A program made the translations under genes and the position numbers. DNA of 64,000 nt from Actinomyces faecalis (lineage in GTDB: Bacteria; Actinomycetota; Actinomycetes; Actinomycetales; Actinomycetaceae). Positions 44,096 to 54,344 of the stretch are shown piece by piece; position 1 is the stretch's first letter; every line of letters begins with the position of its first letter. Location: NCBI RefSeq assembly GCF_013184985.2, contig NZ_CP063418.1, forward strand, positions 2,542,001 through 2,606,000, written 5' to 3'. Below the pieces are notes generated by a model, which was not told the DNA's origin, made no database searches, and was given only the letters and a program-made list of their open reading frames with translations.

Positions 44096-44120
44096 TTGAA
44101 TCAGGGCAGGCCCTGATACC
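44096..44120 (+). promoter_or_regulatory. Possible operator upstream of the PspC gene
   Basis: TTGAAT (44096-44101) runs into the inverted repeat TCAGGGC-AG-GCCCTGA (44101-44116), followed by TACCGA. The palindrome would sit between -35 and -10. It could equally be a small terminator for hemL. Confidence 0.3.
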
Positions 44121-44151
44121 GACGGCGCGCGGGACCTCCCACACTGGAGCC

Positions 44152-44403
44152 ATGACACAGCAGTACCCATCCTCCTCCACAACCACCGCCCCGACGTTCT
44201 CCGAGCGCGTTGAGGGCTGGCGCGCTCACCTCCCGCGTCGTTCACGCCGCCGCCTCATCGGCGGTGTCTGTGGCGGTCTGGCCGAGGAATGGGGTGTGGC
44301 TCCCACCCTCGTCCGCCTGGGCACGCTCCTGGCGGCGCTCCTGCCCGGGCCCATGTGGGTCGCCTACGCCGTGGCCTGGGTCCTCATGCCCGACGCCGAC
44401 TAG
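44152..44403 (+). CDS. PspC-domain membrane protein
   Basis: 83-residue phage-shock-protein-C family protein: RRLIGGVCGGLAEEWGV (about 36-52) is the PspC signature, followed by two hydrophobic segments. Related actinobacterial proteins respond to envelope stress. The ATG lies 6 nt after CACACT, a leaderless arrangement. Confidence 0.85.
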   Translation: MTQQYPSSSTTTAPTFSERVEGWRAHLPRRSRRRLIGGVCGGLAEEWGVAPTLVRLGTLLAALLPGPMWVAYAVAWVLMPDAD

Positions 44404-44574
44404 ACGGTCCCGCCTCCGCGGACGGCCCGGACGCCGGCGTCGCTCGGCTGGGGCACGAGATCGCCCGCCGTGACCTGCTGCGCGAGGTAGCGCGTGAGGC
44501 GGGTCAGGCGGGCGACGTCGTCGACTGTGCTCATGCAGTCAGGCTGGGCTCAGGGCCTGCCTGGCCGCTGGGGC

Positions 44575-45063
44575 TCAGGCCGCGAAGTTCTGCGAGGCGA
44601 GGAACCAGGCCTGCTGCTCAAGCTTGAGGGCGATGTCCTCGATGATGCCGGAGGACATCGGGTCGGTCTCGTCGACGACCTTGTGGATCTCACGCAGAGT
44701 GGTCACGGTCGCGTTGATGGCGGCCACGGAGTAGTCGACGGCGTCAGAGACGATGACGAGCTCAGCCGGGGCGGCCGGGAGGCTGGAGTCGGCGACGGCG
44801 GCCGGGCGACCGTCCGGGACGGTGTTGAGGGTGCGCATGCGCTCGGCGATCTCGTCGGAGGCCTCGCGGGCGATGTCGACGACCTCGTCCAGGTTCAGGT
44901 GGATGGAGCGGAAGCCCTGGCCCACCACGTTCCAGTGGACCTGCTTGCCGACGAGGCTGAGAGCGGTGACGTCGGTCAGGGCGCGCTGGAGGGCATCGCG
45001 CAGCTCGGGGGTCGCGGTGAAGGTGGGCAGGACAGCGGGGGCAGTGACGTTCTTGGTGCTCAT
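44575..45063 (-). CDS. dps: Dps-family miniferritin
   Basis: 162-residue iron-storage and DNA-protection protein. The ferroxidase region includes LVGKQVHWNVVGQGFRSIHLNLDEVVD (His, then Asp and Glu of the partner subunit) and the C-terminal helix LEQQAWFLASQ is typical. Start ATG at 45063; an in-frame GTG at 45072 is possible. The upstream region (45064-45114) is strongly AT-rich. Functionally close to the feo and heme genes of the window. Confidence 0.92.
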   Translation of the reverse strand: MSTKNVTAPAVLPTFTATPELRDALQRALTDVTALSLVGKQVHWNVVGQGFRSIHLNLDEVVDIAREASDEIAERMRTLNTVPDGRPAAVADSSLPAAPAELVIVSDAVDYSVAAINATVTTLREIHKVVDETDPMSSGIIEDIALKLEQQAWFLASQNFAA

Positions 45064-45114
45064 GGACTCCACTTTACATCAAAGACGATTAAAAGTACAG
45101 ATTTTGATAACCGG

Positions 45115-45131
45115 CCCCTAGAAAATAGGGG
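45115..45131. terminator. Short hairpin between thioredoxin and dps
   Basis: CCCCTA and TAGGGG pair around the loop GAAAA. It may end trx transcription or lie in the dps leader; no T-tract follows on the minus strand. Confidence 0.4.
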
Positions 45132-45153
45132 TGGCGCTCATCCTCAGACCGAC

Positions 45154-45522
45154 TCAGCCCTCAGCCTGCTGGGCGGCGATCTTGGCCTTGACGTCCTCCA
45201 TGTCCAGCTCTCGAACCTGGGTGATAAGGGCGTCCAGCGCCTTGGCGGGCAGGGCGCCGGCCTCGCGGTAGACGAGGACGTCATCACGGAAGACCATGAG
45301 GGTCGGGATCGAGGAGATGCCGAGCGCGGCCGCAAGACCCTGCTCCGCCTCGGTGTCCACCTTGGCGAAGGTCAGGTCCGGGTTCGCCTCAGAGGCCTTC
45401 TCGAAGACGGGGCCGAACTGGCGGCACGGACCGCACCAGGAGGCCCAGAAGTCGACCAGGGTGATTCCCTCGCCGCGGACGGTCTCGTTGAACTGCTCGC
45501 CGGTGATGTTGATCGTGGCCAC
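45154..45522 (-). CDS. Thioredoxin
   Basis: 122-residue thiol-disulfide oxidoreductase with the active site WCGPC (about 29-33) in a standard thioredoxin fold, cis-Pro in SSIPTLMVF, and an acidic C-terminal helix extension of about 15 residues (LDMEDVKAKIAAQQAEG). ATG preceded by GAAGGAGCC. Upstream of dps on the same strand. Confidence 0.95.
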   Translation of the reverse strand: MATINITGEQFNETVRGEGITLVDFWASWCGPCRQFGPVFEKASEANPDLTFAKVDTEAEQGLAAALGISSIPTLMVFRDDVLVYREAGALPAKALDALITQVRELDMEDVKAKIAAQQAEG

Positions 45523-45759
45523 GGTGGCTCCTTCGTGCTGGTGGGCGACGCGGTGCGCGACGCCTGGCAGTTGCCTGCACCGGCGCTAACGGATAGAACT
45601 GCCTATCTATTCCGCCTCGCCGATCACCTGCACCAGATACCCGGTGCTCGGTTGGTGCACCCTGGCCCTGGCACTCGTGGTGCCCGCACTCATCAGCCTG
45701 CGCTGGTACCCCCGAGCCGTCGGGCTCCGGGCGCCCCGCCCGTTCGTCGTTGTCCGCCG

Positions 45760-46878
<1,119 letters not shown>

Positions 46879-47400
46879 TCACCTTCCGGTTCCGCCGTAG
46901 ACGACCGCCTCAGCGGTCGAGGCGTCGAGGCCGAAGGCTGAGTGGACTGCGCGCACGGCCTCGTCGAGCACGGAGTCGTCGACCACGACCGAGATACGGA
47001 TCTCAGAGGTGGAGATCATGTGGATGTTGACCCCGGCCTCGCTCAGGGCGCTGAAGAGCCTGGCCGAGACACCCGGGTGAGAGCGCATGCCGGCGCCCAC
47101 CAGGGAGAGCTTGCCGATGTCAGGGTTGAAGTGCAGGGACGTGAAGCCGAGCTCTCCCTGCGCCGCCTCCAGTGCCGCGCGGGCGTCAGCGGAGTCGCCG
47201 TCGGGGCACGTGAAGGAGATGTTGGTCAGGCCCGTGCCCTCGGCAGAGACGTCCTGGACGATCATGTCGATATTGGCGTCCGTGCCCGCGACGATGGCGA
47301 AGATCCGGGCCGCGGCGCCAGGAACGTCCGGCACGCCGACGAGCGTGATCTTGTCCTGACTGCGGTCGTGGGCGATGCCGGAGATGACGGGGGCTTCCAC
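46879..47400 (-). CDS. Internal initiation: aspartokinase beta (regulatory) subunit
   Basis: Within lysC an ideal ribosome site AAGGAGG (47406-47412, minus strand) stands 5 nt before an in-frame GTG at 47400. It would yield a 173-residue protein beginning MEAPVISGIAHDRSQDKIT and holding both ACT domains, matching in size and position the 172-residue beta subunit of Corynebacterium aspartokinase. Inferred from signals; not a separate gene. Confidence 0.75.
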   Translation of the reverse strand: MEAPVISGIAHDRSQDKITLVGVPDVPGAAARIFAIVAGTDANIDMIVQDVSAEGTGLTNISFTCPDGDSADARAALEAAQGELGFTSLHFNPDIGKLSLVGAGMRSHPGVSARLFSALSEAGVNIHMISTSEIRISVVVDDSVLDEAVRAVHSAFGLDASTAEAVVYGGTGR

Positions 47401-48399
47401 GTTGTCCTCCTTCGCGGACGGGTGGGGACGGGCCTTGGCACGGGCCTGGATGGCATGAGAGTGGGCGGCGCCGACGTTCGAGGCGTCAGGCGCGGGCGTG
47501 CCGGCAGGCGCGACGACACGTCCCGACACACCGTCGAGCTGAACGGCCGGCCCCTGGGAGCCACGGCGGGCGGTCTCCTGGGAGGCACGCTCGTGGTCCT
47601 CGGTGTCCGCCTCGACCACAGCGTTGAGTCGCTCAGCCACGGCTGGCGGGGTGAAGCCGCCCTCTCGGCGGCCGTCATAGATCCAGGTACCGGTCTTGTC
47701 CGAGAAGGACGAGCGCACGTGGATCGGCACACCGAAGCGGCGGGCGTACTCAACAGCACGCAGGTGGAGGATCTTGGCGCCGTTGGCCGCCATCTCCAGG
47801 GTCTCCTCACTGGTGAGAGACTCGATGCGCCTGGCGGTGGGCACGATCCGGGGGTCGGCGGTGAACAGTCCGTCGACGTCGGTGTAGATCTCGCACACGT
47901 CAGCGTTGAGAGCAGCCGCGAGCGCGACGGCAGTGGTGTCCGACCCACCACGTCCCAGCGTGGTGACGTCCTCGACCTCGTTGATGCCCTGGAAGCCGGC
48001 GACGATGGCGACGGCACCCATCTGGATGGTGCGGGCCACGCGCTCGGGCAGCACGCCGACGATCGAGGCCTTGCCGTACCTGGAGTCCGTCAGCACGCCA
48101 GCCTGGGCCCCGGTGTAGGCGCGGGCCGGCACTCCCAGCTCGTTGATGGCCATGGCCAGCAGGGCCATCGAGATGCGTTCGCCGGCTGACAGCAGGATGT
48201 CCATCTCGCGGGCAGGTGCCTTGGTGGTCAGGGCGTCTGCCATGTCCAGGAGGTCGTCCGTGGTGTCACCCATCGCAGAGACCACGGCGACGACCGTGTT
48301 GCCGGCGTTGCGCGTGGCGACGACGCGCCGGGCGACGCGCCGCATCGCCTCGACGTCACTGACCGACGAGCCGCCGTACTTCTGGACGACCAGTGCCAT
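46879..48399 (-). CDS. lysC: Aspartokinase (alpha subunit) with internal beta start
   Basis: 506-residue aspartate kinase. The N-terminal kinase domain opens MALVVQKYGGSSV and has GRGGSDTTAVALAAAL. A roughly 85-residue Ala/Pro/Gly-rich linker (about 255-335) precedes two ACT domains that bind lysine/threonine. Usual length is near 420, so the linker is an insertion. The ATG at 48399 has CAGGAG upstream. Feedback inhibition is expected through the ACT domains. Immediately upstream of asd. Confidence 0.94.
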   Translation of the reverse strand: MALVVQKYGGSSVSDVEAMRRVARRVVATRNAGNTVVAVVSAMGDTTDDLLDMADALTTKAPAREMDILLSAGERISMALLAMAINELGVPARAYTGAQAGVLTDSRYGKASIVGVLPERVARTIQMGAVAIVAGFQGINEVEDVTTLGRGGSDTTAVALAAALNADVCEIYTDVDGLFTADPRIVPTARRIESLTSEETLEMAANGAKILHLRAVEYARRFGVPIHVRSSFSDKTGTWIYDGRREGGFTPPAVAERLNAVVEADTEDHERASQETARRGSQGPAVQLDGVSGRVVAPAGTPAPDASNVGAAHSHAIQARAKARPHPSAKEDNVEAPVISGIAHDRSQDKITLVGVPDVPGAAARIFAIVAGTDANIDMIVQDVSAEGTGLTNISFTCPDGDSADARAALEAAQGELGFTSLHFNPDIGKLSLVGAGMRSHPGVSARLFSALSEAGVNIHMISTSEIRISVVVDDSVLDEAVRAVHSAFGLDASTAEAVVYGGTGR

Positions 48400-48806
48400 G
48401 TGCTGCTCCTGAGGTTCCGTCACCGACAGACCGTGACCGCGCTCAGCAGGCAGCCTCACAGGTCTCGCAGATCGCTCAGTGCGGGCGGCCCACCTCAGCG
48501 TGGCTCAGGGGCAGCATACGGCGCGTCCAGGAAGTGGGCAGAGCCAGTTCTTCATATTGAGACTGCCAGGAGCGGCAGCGGAGGCCGCCATCACCCCCTT
48601 GGCCTCGCCTGCTACTGCCGGCAGCATGAAGCTGATCTGAGACTGACAGGCCACTGCGGCGCCGTTCATCGCTGAGCCTGCGCACCTGCCTGTCGAGACG
48701 TCCGCCTTCCGCTCTCCCCACGTGGCGAGCCTGGTCTCATGACGCCTCGCGCCGTCGCTCCTCGTGACCAGCGCCCGCTGTGGGAGCCCCACAGAAAGCA
48801 CCTGTC
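48400..48806. other. 407-bp region without a supported gene
   Basis: Between divergent lysC and the ABC-F remnant. Short open frames exist on both strands but none has a ribosome site, family signature or plausible start. It presumably holds the lysC promoter and eroded sequence belonging to the decayed ABC-F locus. Confidence 0.6.
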
Positions 48807-49496
48807 ATGCCACGCCACCCTTCTCACGCGCGTCCTCAGGCCCCACCTGGCGGCGCTCCCTCACACACGGCCGCCACCTTCCATGAGCTCACCTTCACCT
48901 GGCCCGACGGCGGGACCGCACTATCTGCCGTCAGCGGTACCTTCCCCACCGGCCGCTCCAGCCTCATTGGCCGCAATGGTTCAGGCAAGTCCACCCTCCT
49001 GCGTCTGATCGCCGGCGAGCTGGCACCGTCCTCAGGGCGGCTCAGCGCTCAGGGCGAGGTGGCCTACCTGCCCCAGACACTCACACTGAAGACAACCCTG
49101 TTGCGTCACCTCCTGTCCGGTGGGCCTGGCGCGCCTGGCCTCCCCCACGGTCGGTTACTCACCCAGCGAGTGGACTACCTCCCCCAGCGTCTGGACAACC
49201 TGAAGGAGGTAGCCAGCGCCATGGACAACGTCCGGGCCGTGTCACATGACACTCCGCCGGGCACCATCCGCAACCGGCTGGCACGGTTGCTGCTGGCGGA
49301 TCCTCCCGCCGAGCTGCTTATCCTGGACGAGCCGACGAACAACCTCGACATCGACAGCGTTGAGCAGCTGGTCCAGGCGCTTACGGCCTATCGCGGTGCG
49401 CTGCTCGTCGTCAGCCACAACGAGGTCTTCTTGAGCCAGCTCAGGATCGACACACGCCTGGAACTGGACGAGAACGGGCATCTGGGCCGACAGTAG
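48807..49496 (+). pseudogene. Internally deleted ABC-F ATPase
   Basis: 229 residues against about 520-550 for intact ABC-F translation factors. The start of the first ATPase domain is intact (Walker A GRNGSGKST, then VAYLPQTLTL), but the frame then jumps to the end of the second domain (RVDYLPQRLDNL, Walker B LLILDEPTNNLD, H-loop VVSHNEVFL). The LSGGE signature is missing from what remains, so it cannot hydrolyse ATP normally. The frame is still open, so the deletion(s) were in frame or recent. No good ribosome site. Confidence 0.78.
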
Positions 49497-49517
49497 CCCT
49501 GCCAGTGGGTGGAGTGC

Positions 49518-50123
49518 TCAGCCCTCGACGCGGCGTCGCCCCTCAAAGGCGCGGCCGAGAGTCACCTCGTCGGCATACTCCAAGTCACTTCCCACCGGCA
49601 GCCCGGAGGCCAGGCGCGAGACCGGGACCTCCATCGTGCGCAGCATGCGGGTGAGGTAGGCGGCGGTCGCCTCGCCCACGACGTCAGGGTCGGTGGCGAT
49701 GATGACCTCCTCGACCTCCCCGCCCAGCCGCGCCAGGAGCTCGCGCACGCGCAGGTCGTCCGGGCCCACGCCGTTGATCGGGTCGATCGCGCCGCCGAGC
49801 ACGTGGTAGAGGCCGCGGTACTCCCGTGTGCGCTCGATAGCGACGACGTCCTTGGGCTCCTCGACCACGCAGATGACCCTCTGGTCCCGGCGTGGGTCAC
49901 GACAGATGGCACACTGCTCGGACTCCGCGATGTTGCCGCAGGTCTCGCAGAAGCGCACACGGGCCTTGACCGCCCGAAGCGCCTCGATGAGGCGCTCGAC
50001 GCTGGAGGAGTCCGCGGACAGGACGTGAAAGGCCAGACGCTGGGCGGACTTCGGGCCGATGCCCGGCAGCTGACCGAACTCGTCGATGAGGTCCTGGACC
50101 GCGCCCTCGTAGACCGCTGGCAT
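49518..50123 (-). CDS. recR: Recombination mediator RecR
   Basis: 201-residue repair protein acting with RecF/RecO. The HhH region [17 protein letters not shown], the zinc finger [16 protein letters not shown] (about 58-73) and the Toprim stretch [12 protein letters not shown] are all present. It starts 3 bp after the dnaX stop, the common dnaX-recR operon. Confidence 0.96.
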   Translation of the reverse strand: MPAVYEGAVQDLIDEFGQLPGIGPKSAQRLAFHVLSADSSSVERLIEALRAVKARVRFCETCGNIAESEQCAICRDPRRDQRVICVVEEPKDVVAIERTREYRGLYHVLGGAIDPINGVGPDDLRVRELLARLGGEVEEVIIATDPDVVGEATAAYLTRMLRTMEVPVSRLASGLPVGSDLEYADEVTLGRAFEGRRRVEG

Positions 50124-50125
50124 CT

Positions 50126-52990
50126 TCAGTACTCCTCCGGGTTCACGATGATCTCCTCCAGGACGGTGGCTCCGAGCAGACGCTTGACCACCTCCAGGCC
50201 GACGACGCCGGCCTCCTCCGCGTCCTCGTCGTCCTCACTGGGGACGTCGTCCTCCAGGGACACGGTGCGTAGCTCGGCAGCCCCCGGAGGGGGAGCCTCG
50301 CCGCGGGCTGCCGCCCGTGCTGCCGCCATCGCCGCAGAGACCGAGGCTGACGACGCGCGCGAGGACCGCGCCCACGCGTCCCCAGGTCCGTCCGGGTCTC
50401 CTGGCTCCTCAGGGAGCGGGACCCCGTCGGAGAAGGTCGGCGGGGCAGGCTGTGTGGACGCCTCCGCCCGAGCAGGCTCCGGCGTCATCGCCGCTGAGCC
50501 ACCCGGCCCGTGCGACGACGATGCCCCGCCGGGAGTCTTCGGCAGGGCGTGGAGGCGGTGGACGGTCGCGAGGTGAGGCTCCTCCTGTGAGCCCTCACCA
50601 GGCGGGGTGGGCTCGGACGGGCGCCCCAGGGTGGGACCGTCGGCATCAGCAGGTGAGACGGTTGTCGGGGCTGAGGAGCCACCCTCCGAGGAATCGTCCA
50701 GGCGACCGCTCACTGGGGAGCCGGCACCACCCGGGGTGCTCGCACGGTCTGTGTCAGACTCAGAGGAGCTAGGCGGAGTAGCCGGGGTATTCTCTGCGGT
50801 CTGCGGTGGATCCCCTGCTGTACCCAGGCCCTCCGGTACAGGCGCGAGAGCGTCAGTACTGCGGCCTGAGGCAGGCTCCTCGCGCGGGAGTACTACCTCG
50901 GCAGTCACGCTTCCAGCAGACGCTGTGACGTCCGAGCCGCCTGCCTCGCGAGGGTCCGGGGCAGGCTCAGCCTGCGCCTGACGAGCCCGCCCGATCGGTG
51001 CTACCTCGCCCCAGCCAACCGGCTCAGGCTCCGAAGGAGCCGGCAGCGAAGGCTCCGCCTGTGCACTGGGAACCTCGTGGGACGGTGCCGGTAAGGCGAC
51101 AGCACCGACCCGCCCGCCCGACCCGGAAGGTCCGCGACTCGATGGTCCAGACCCGCCTGCGGGACCGGAGGAGCCTCCTGCCGGCCCGTCACCACCAGTC
51201 AGGACCGCCTGAACCTGCACCTGCAGGCCTAGCGCCTGGTGGATCGCCTCAGACAGGACCTGGGCGTGGCCACCGTTCTCAAAGGCGTTCACGAGCCCGG
51301 GCGCGGTGAAGAGCACCTGGAAGACTCCTCCCGTCAGGGAGCCTGGCTGGGCGTGCTGCTCCACCAGGGCCCAGGTCGCACGACGGGTGCGCCTGGCTGA
51401 GTCCAGGACCTCGCCCCACCGGGTACGGATCATCTCCGCGTCAGCCGCCTCCGGGGCCGAGGACCGACCCTCCGGGGCCGGGGTCGGCTCAGTGGCGACA
51501 GCTGCCGCCGCGCTGGCGGCCACCGGCGCGCTCGAGGCTTCAGGCACGCTGGGGCCCTCTGAGGCGGCCAGCGCAGAAGACGCGGGCGAGACGGGGACGG
51601 GTGCAGCTTCCGGCGACGGGGCAGCAGGCTGCCTGCGACCGGGTGACTGCACGGACGCCGGTTGCTGCGCGGGCGGGGCGCCGTCGACGCCGATCTCAGA
51701 ACGACTCTGTGAGGCGTCAGGCTCCTGAGCATGCGCCGTCGCTGCCTGTCGAGCGATCTGCGCCGCAAGGGTGCGCCCCTGACCGGTGGCTGCGCCGTCG
51801 TCTGGGGCCGGCCCGTGAGGCGCTGGACGCGCGGAGCCAGCCGGCTGGGACGCACCTCCGCGCGCGACCGGCTGGGCAGCCTGGGTCGGCTGTGCGGGCA
51901 CGAGCAGACGTGCCATGAGCAGCTCCAGCTGTAGGCGCGGTGAGGTAGCACCCACCATCTGGGTCAGCGCCTGGGCCGTCATGTCCGCGTAGCGGGACAG
52001 AGCACCCGATCCCAGGGTGCGGGCCTGGACCTCCATACGCTCCAGCTCGTCAGCAGGCAGGGAGCCGAGCGCCGGCCCAGCCTCAGCCCCGGCCAGGGCG
52101 ATGACCAGCAGGTCACGCAGGCGCTGGAGGAGGTCCTCCACGAAGCGTCGCGGATCGTGGCCCGACGCGATGACCCGGTCCACGACGCGGAACACACCGG
52201 CGCCGTCCGCACCGGCGATCGCGTCCACGCACTGGTCGAGCATGGTGGTGTCCGTGTATCCCAGCAGGGCGACCGCACGCTGGTAGTCCACCTCGCCGTC
52301 GACCGCGCCACCGATGAGCTGGTCCATGACGGACAGCGTGTCTCGCACGCTTCCGCCGCCAGCGCGGGTCACCAGCGGGAAGACCCCGGGGCCCACCTGT
52401 ACGTCCTCGGCCTGGCACAGGTGCGCCAGGTAGCCCTCCAGGACGTCCGGGGGCACCAGTCGGAAGGGATAGTGGTGGGTGCGCGAGCGGATGGTGCCGA
52501 TGACCTTCTCCGGCTCAGTGGTGGCGAAGATGAACTTCACGTGGGCCGGTGGCTCCTCGACCAGCTTGAGCAGGGCGTTGAATCCCTGCGGGGTCACCAT
52601 GTGAGCCTCGTCGAGGATGAAGATCTTGAAGCGGTCTCGCGCCGGGGCGAAGGAGGCGCGCTCGCGCAGGTCACGGGCGTCGTCGACACCGTTGTGGCTG
52701 GCGGCGTCGATCTCGACCACGTCCAGGCTGCCCGGGCCGCCGGTGGCCAGGTCCCGGCAGGAGGGGCAGACGCCGCACGGGGTGTCCGTGGGGAACTGCT
52801 CGCAGTTCAGGCAGCGCGCCAGGATACGCGCCGAGGTGGTCTTGCCGCAGCCGCGAGGGCCGGAGAAGAGGTAGGCGTGCGTGACACGGTCCGCACGCAA
52901 GGCCGCCATGAGCGGGGCAGTCACGTGCTCCTGCCCGATGACGTCCTGGAAGGTGTCTGGGCGGTAGCGGCGGTACAGAGCGGTGGTCAC
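50126..52990 (-). CDS. dnaX: DNA polymerase III subunit gamma/tau
   Basis: 954-residue clamp-loader ATPase. Walker A is GPRGCGKTT (about 44-52), the four zinc cysteines are in [19 protein letters not shown], and DEAH plus [23 protein letters not shown] complete the AAA+ core. Between about 370 and 900 lies an exceptionally long Pro/Ala/Ser/Gly-rich linker interrupted by a short folded tau segment (around 520-600, [17 protein letters not shown]). The C-terminus is acidic. No obvious frameshift site for a short gamma form was identified. Confidence 0.95.
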   Translation of the reverse strand: MTTALYRRYRPDTFQDVIGQEHVTAPLMAALRADRVTHAYLFSGPRGCGKTTSARILARCLNCEQFPTDTPCGVCPSCRDLATGGPGSLDVVEIDAASHNGVDDARDLRERASFAPARDRFKIFILDEAHMVTPQGFNALLKLVEEPPAHVKFIFATTEPEKVIGTIRSRTHHYPFRLVPPDVLEGYLAHLCQAEDVQVGPGVFPLVTRAGGGSVRDTLSVMDQLIGGAVDGEVDYQRAVALLGYTDTTMLDQCVDAIAGADGAGVFRVVDRVIASGHDPRRFVEDLLQRLRDLLVIALAGAEAGPALGSLPADELERMEVQARTLGSGALSRYADMTAQALTQMVGATSPRLQLELLMARLLVPAQPTQAAQPVARGGASQPAGSARPAPHGPAPDDGAATGQGRTLAAQIARQAATAHAQEPDASQSRSEIGVDGAPPAQQPASVQSPGRRQPAAPSPEAAPVPVSPASSALAASEGPSVPEASSAPVAASAAAAVATEPTPAPEGRSSAPEAADAEMIRTRWGEVLDSARRTRRATWALVEQHAQPGSLTGGVFQVLFTAPGLVNAFENGGHAQVLSEAIHQALGLQVQVQAVLTGGDGPAGGSSGPAGGSGPSSRGPSGSGGRVGAVALPAPSHEVPSAQAEPSLPAPSEPEPVGWGEVAPIGRARQAQAEPAPDPREAGGSDVTASAGSVTAEVVLPREEPASGRSTDALAPVPEGLGTAGDPPQTAENTPATPPSSSESDTDRASTPGGAGSPVSGRLDDSSEGGSSAPTTVSPADADGPTLGRPSEPTPPGEGSQEEPHLATVHRLHALPKTPGGASSSHGPGGSAAMTPEPARAEASTQPAPPTFSDGVPLPEEPGDPDGPGDAWARSSRASSASVSAAMAAARAAARGEAPPPGAAELRTVSLEDDVPSEDDEDAEEAGVVGLEVVKRLLGATVLEEIIVNPEEY

Positions 52991-53059
52991 GGTCCGACTC
53001 TAAACGGGACCACCGACACGATGCGACGCTCTCGGGGACGGAGCACCGCCGTCGGCACG

Positions 53060-53155
53060 TCAGGACCCCCCGTGCACCCGCCAGAGCCCGCTTACCCTTG
53101 CTACCTTCCGGTCCTGGGGGATTCACTGGATGACGCCGCACGAGGGGCCGGGAGA
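53060..53155 (-). ncRNA. ffs: Signal recognition particle RNA (small bacterial type)
   Basis: On the minus strand the universally conserved SRP loop GGACCGGAAGGTAGCAAGG is followed by GTAAGCGGG. The ends GGCCCCTCGTGC and GCACGGGGGGTC pair to form the long hairpin. Located just upstream of dnaX, a common actinobacterial position. Ends are approximate. Confidence 0.88.
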
Positions 53156-53335
53156 CAGTGTACCTGACGCTCGCGGCTACTCGTCCCCAGGTCCGATCCG
53201 CTCCACGCAGACGTGAGGCAGACATACGGTCGTGACCGATGCCACCGTCGCGGGCTGGCACCAGCGGGCAGCGTTCCGATATATTCCATTCCCGTTGCAC
53301 GTACTGTCGCTCCACCGTCAGTACGTGGGACACCT

Positions 53336-53423
53336 GGAGGATTCGCCTAGTGGCCTATGGCGCACGCTTGGAAAGCGTGTTGGGTGCAAGCCCTCGGGGG
53401 TTCGAATCCCCCATCCTCCGCCA
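53336..53423 (+). tRNA. tRNA-Ser (anticodon GGA)
   Basis: 88-nt class II tRNA including encoded CCA. Acceptor GGAGGAT/ATCCTCC is perfect, the anticodon loop is TTGGAAA, the long variable arm is present and the T-arm is GGGGG-TTCGAAT-CCCCC. Its 3' end is the integration target of the element that follows. Confidence 0.97.
53406..53421 (+). repeat. attL: tRNA-Ser 3' end copy of the 16-bp repeat
   Basis: ATCCCCCATCCTCCGC, the last part of the T-arm and acceptor stem of tRNA-Ser. An exact copy lies at 55373-55388. Confidence 0.85.
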
Positions 53424-53431
53424 CCATTTTT

Positions 53432-53463
53432 CCCCGGAACCGCAACGGTTCCGGGGATCCTTG
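53432..53463 (+). terminator. Terminator after tRNA-Ser
   Basis: CCCCGGAACCG (53432-53442) pairs with CGGTTCCGGGG (53446-53456) around CAA, followed by ATCCTTGTTTT. Confidence 0.88.
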
Positions 53464-53524
53464 TTTTCAGCGGTCAACACGTGCGATCAACACCTAGACG
53501 CCACTGTCATGACCGACAGCACAT

Positions 53525-53576
53525 GCAGAAGAGGCGCCTCACCACCCATGAGCGGGTGGTGAGGCGCCTCTTCTGC
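53525..53576. repeat. Perfect 23-bp inverted repeat
   Basis: 53525-53547 is the exact reverse complement of 53554-53576 with a 6-nt spacer (ATGAGC). It is probably a bidirectional terminator brought by the element, or a recombination/replication structure. Confidence 0.88.
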
Positions 53577-53584
53577 ACCTGGTC

Positions 53585-53792
53585 TGTCGAAGCGGAGCTT
53601 CACCGCTACTTCGCTGACAAACGCGTCAACCGCATTAACACCCGAAGAGAGTTCTTCTACGCCACCCCTGCAGAGGTACGAGATGCTCTCGCCAAGATCA
53701 CCGGAAACCTCCTTGAATTCACGGAGGAACCAAAGGCTGAGCAGTATCGCCTCAGCCTCCAGCTGGCTACCGACGATGCGCAAACCGAATGA
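53585..53792 (+). pseudogene. 3' remnant of a GIY-YIG (T5orf172/DUF4041-type) nuclease gene
   Basis: About 68 codons ending in TGA at 53792. The segment AELHRYFADKRVNRINTRRE followed by FFYATPAEV resembles the end of the T5orf172/GIY-YIG domain in phage-type proteins, where a long-chain LH..F...RVN...EFF pattern is conserved. The catalytic GIY and YIG strands are absent, and the 5' part is replaced by a hairpin. Assignment from pattern only. Confidence 0.55.
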
Positions 53793-53850
53793 GATGCCGC
53801 CTACGAGATGACCCCATTTCGTGTCGGTGGTCGCCTCTAGCCTGCCGTGC

Positions 53851-54020
53851 ATGACCCAACCGACCCTGGACGCCCTACTGCGCAAGTGCGCCGAGAAGGG
53901 CGTCCGTGTGGGACGCCTGCCAGGGGAGATGGCGGGCTGCTACGACCACTCCCAGTCCACGATCTGGCTACGAGACGGCGCCCCCGAGTGGGTGAGCGTG
54001 CCCATGCGGGTCGTCCAGGC
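53851..54020 (+). pseudogene. 5' fragment of an ImmA/IrrE-like phage protein
   Basis: Begins MTQPTLDALLRKCAEKGVRV and continues through GCYDHSQSTIWLRDGAPEW, which fits the N-terminal part of ImmA/IrrE-type metallopeptidases of mobile elements. The expected HELGH motif should follow at once but is missing: the reading frame runs antisense into the doc gene. So the fragment was joined there by recombination. Confidence 0.45.
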
Positions 54021-54344
54021 TCTCCAGGCCACCCTCGTCCCCTGGGACTCGGGTACGTCCTCGATGGTGAAGCCGGAGCGGTCGAGGAAGTAGATCATGC
54101 TCATCCACGCCGTGCGCTTGTTTCCGTCCTGGAAGGCGTGGGCCTGGTTGATGGCGTCGAGGATCATTGCCGCCCGCTGTGTGACCCGCGTGGCAAGGGG
54201 AGCGCCGTCGAATGTCTGGAACGCGCGCCCGCAGGCGCCGGCCAGTTTCTCCGGTGAGAGGACAGCGTGGTCGGCGCCGCAGGCGCGCCGGTTGTACCTG
54301 ATCGCGAAGCCGTGCAGGTCAGCGCCGATGTCGCTCGCGGTCAC
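53940..54344 (-). CDS. Doc-type toxin of the Fic superfamily
   Basis: 134-residue protein. The Doc motif HAFQDGNKRTAW (about 69-80) is intact with His, Asp, Asn, Lys and Arg. P1 Doc uses it to phosphorylate EF-Tu and arrest translation. The last about 25 codons (after DVPESQ) read through the inverted ImmA-like fragment, so the natural C-terminus is probably altered; activity is uncertain. The GTG start overlaps the stop of the upstream Panacea gene by 4 bp, the arrangement of a toxin-antitoxin pair. Confidence 0.8.
   Translation of the reverse strand: MTASDIGADLHGFAIRYNRRACGADHAVLSPEKLAGACGRAFQTFDGAPLATRVTQRAAMILDAINQAHAFQDGNKRTAWMSMIYFLDRSGFTIEDVPESQGTRVAWRAWTTRMGTLTHSGAPSRSQIVDWEWS

Noticed and set aside
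44400-44534. 44-codon minus-strand frame (MSTVDDVARLTRLTRYLAQQ...) between dps and the PspC gene
   Set aside because: Looks protein-like but has no ribosome site and no recognisable family; too short to call.
46942-48189. 415-codon plus-strand frame opposite lysC
   Set aside because: Antisense to aspartokinase; composition of a shadow frame.
53487-53885. 132-codon minus-strand frame in the tRNA-Ser element
   Set aside because: Runs through the perfect hairpin and antisense to the nuclease remnant; no family signal.
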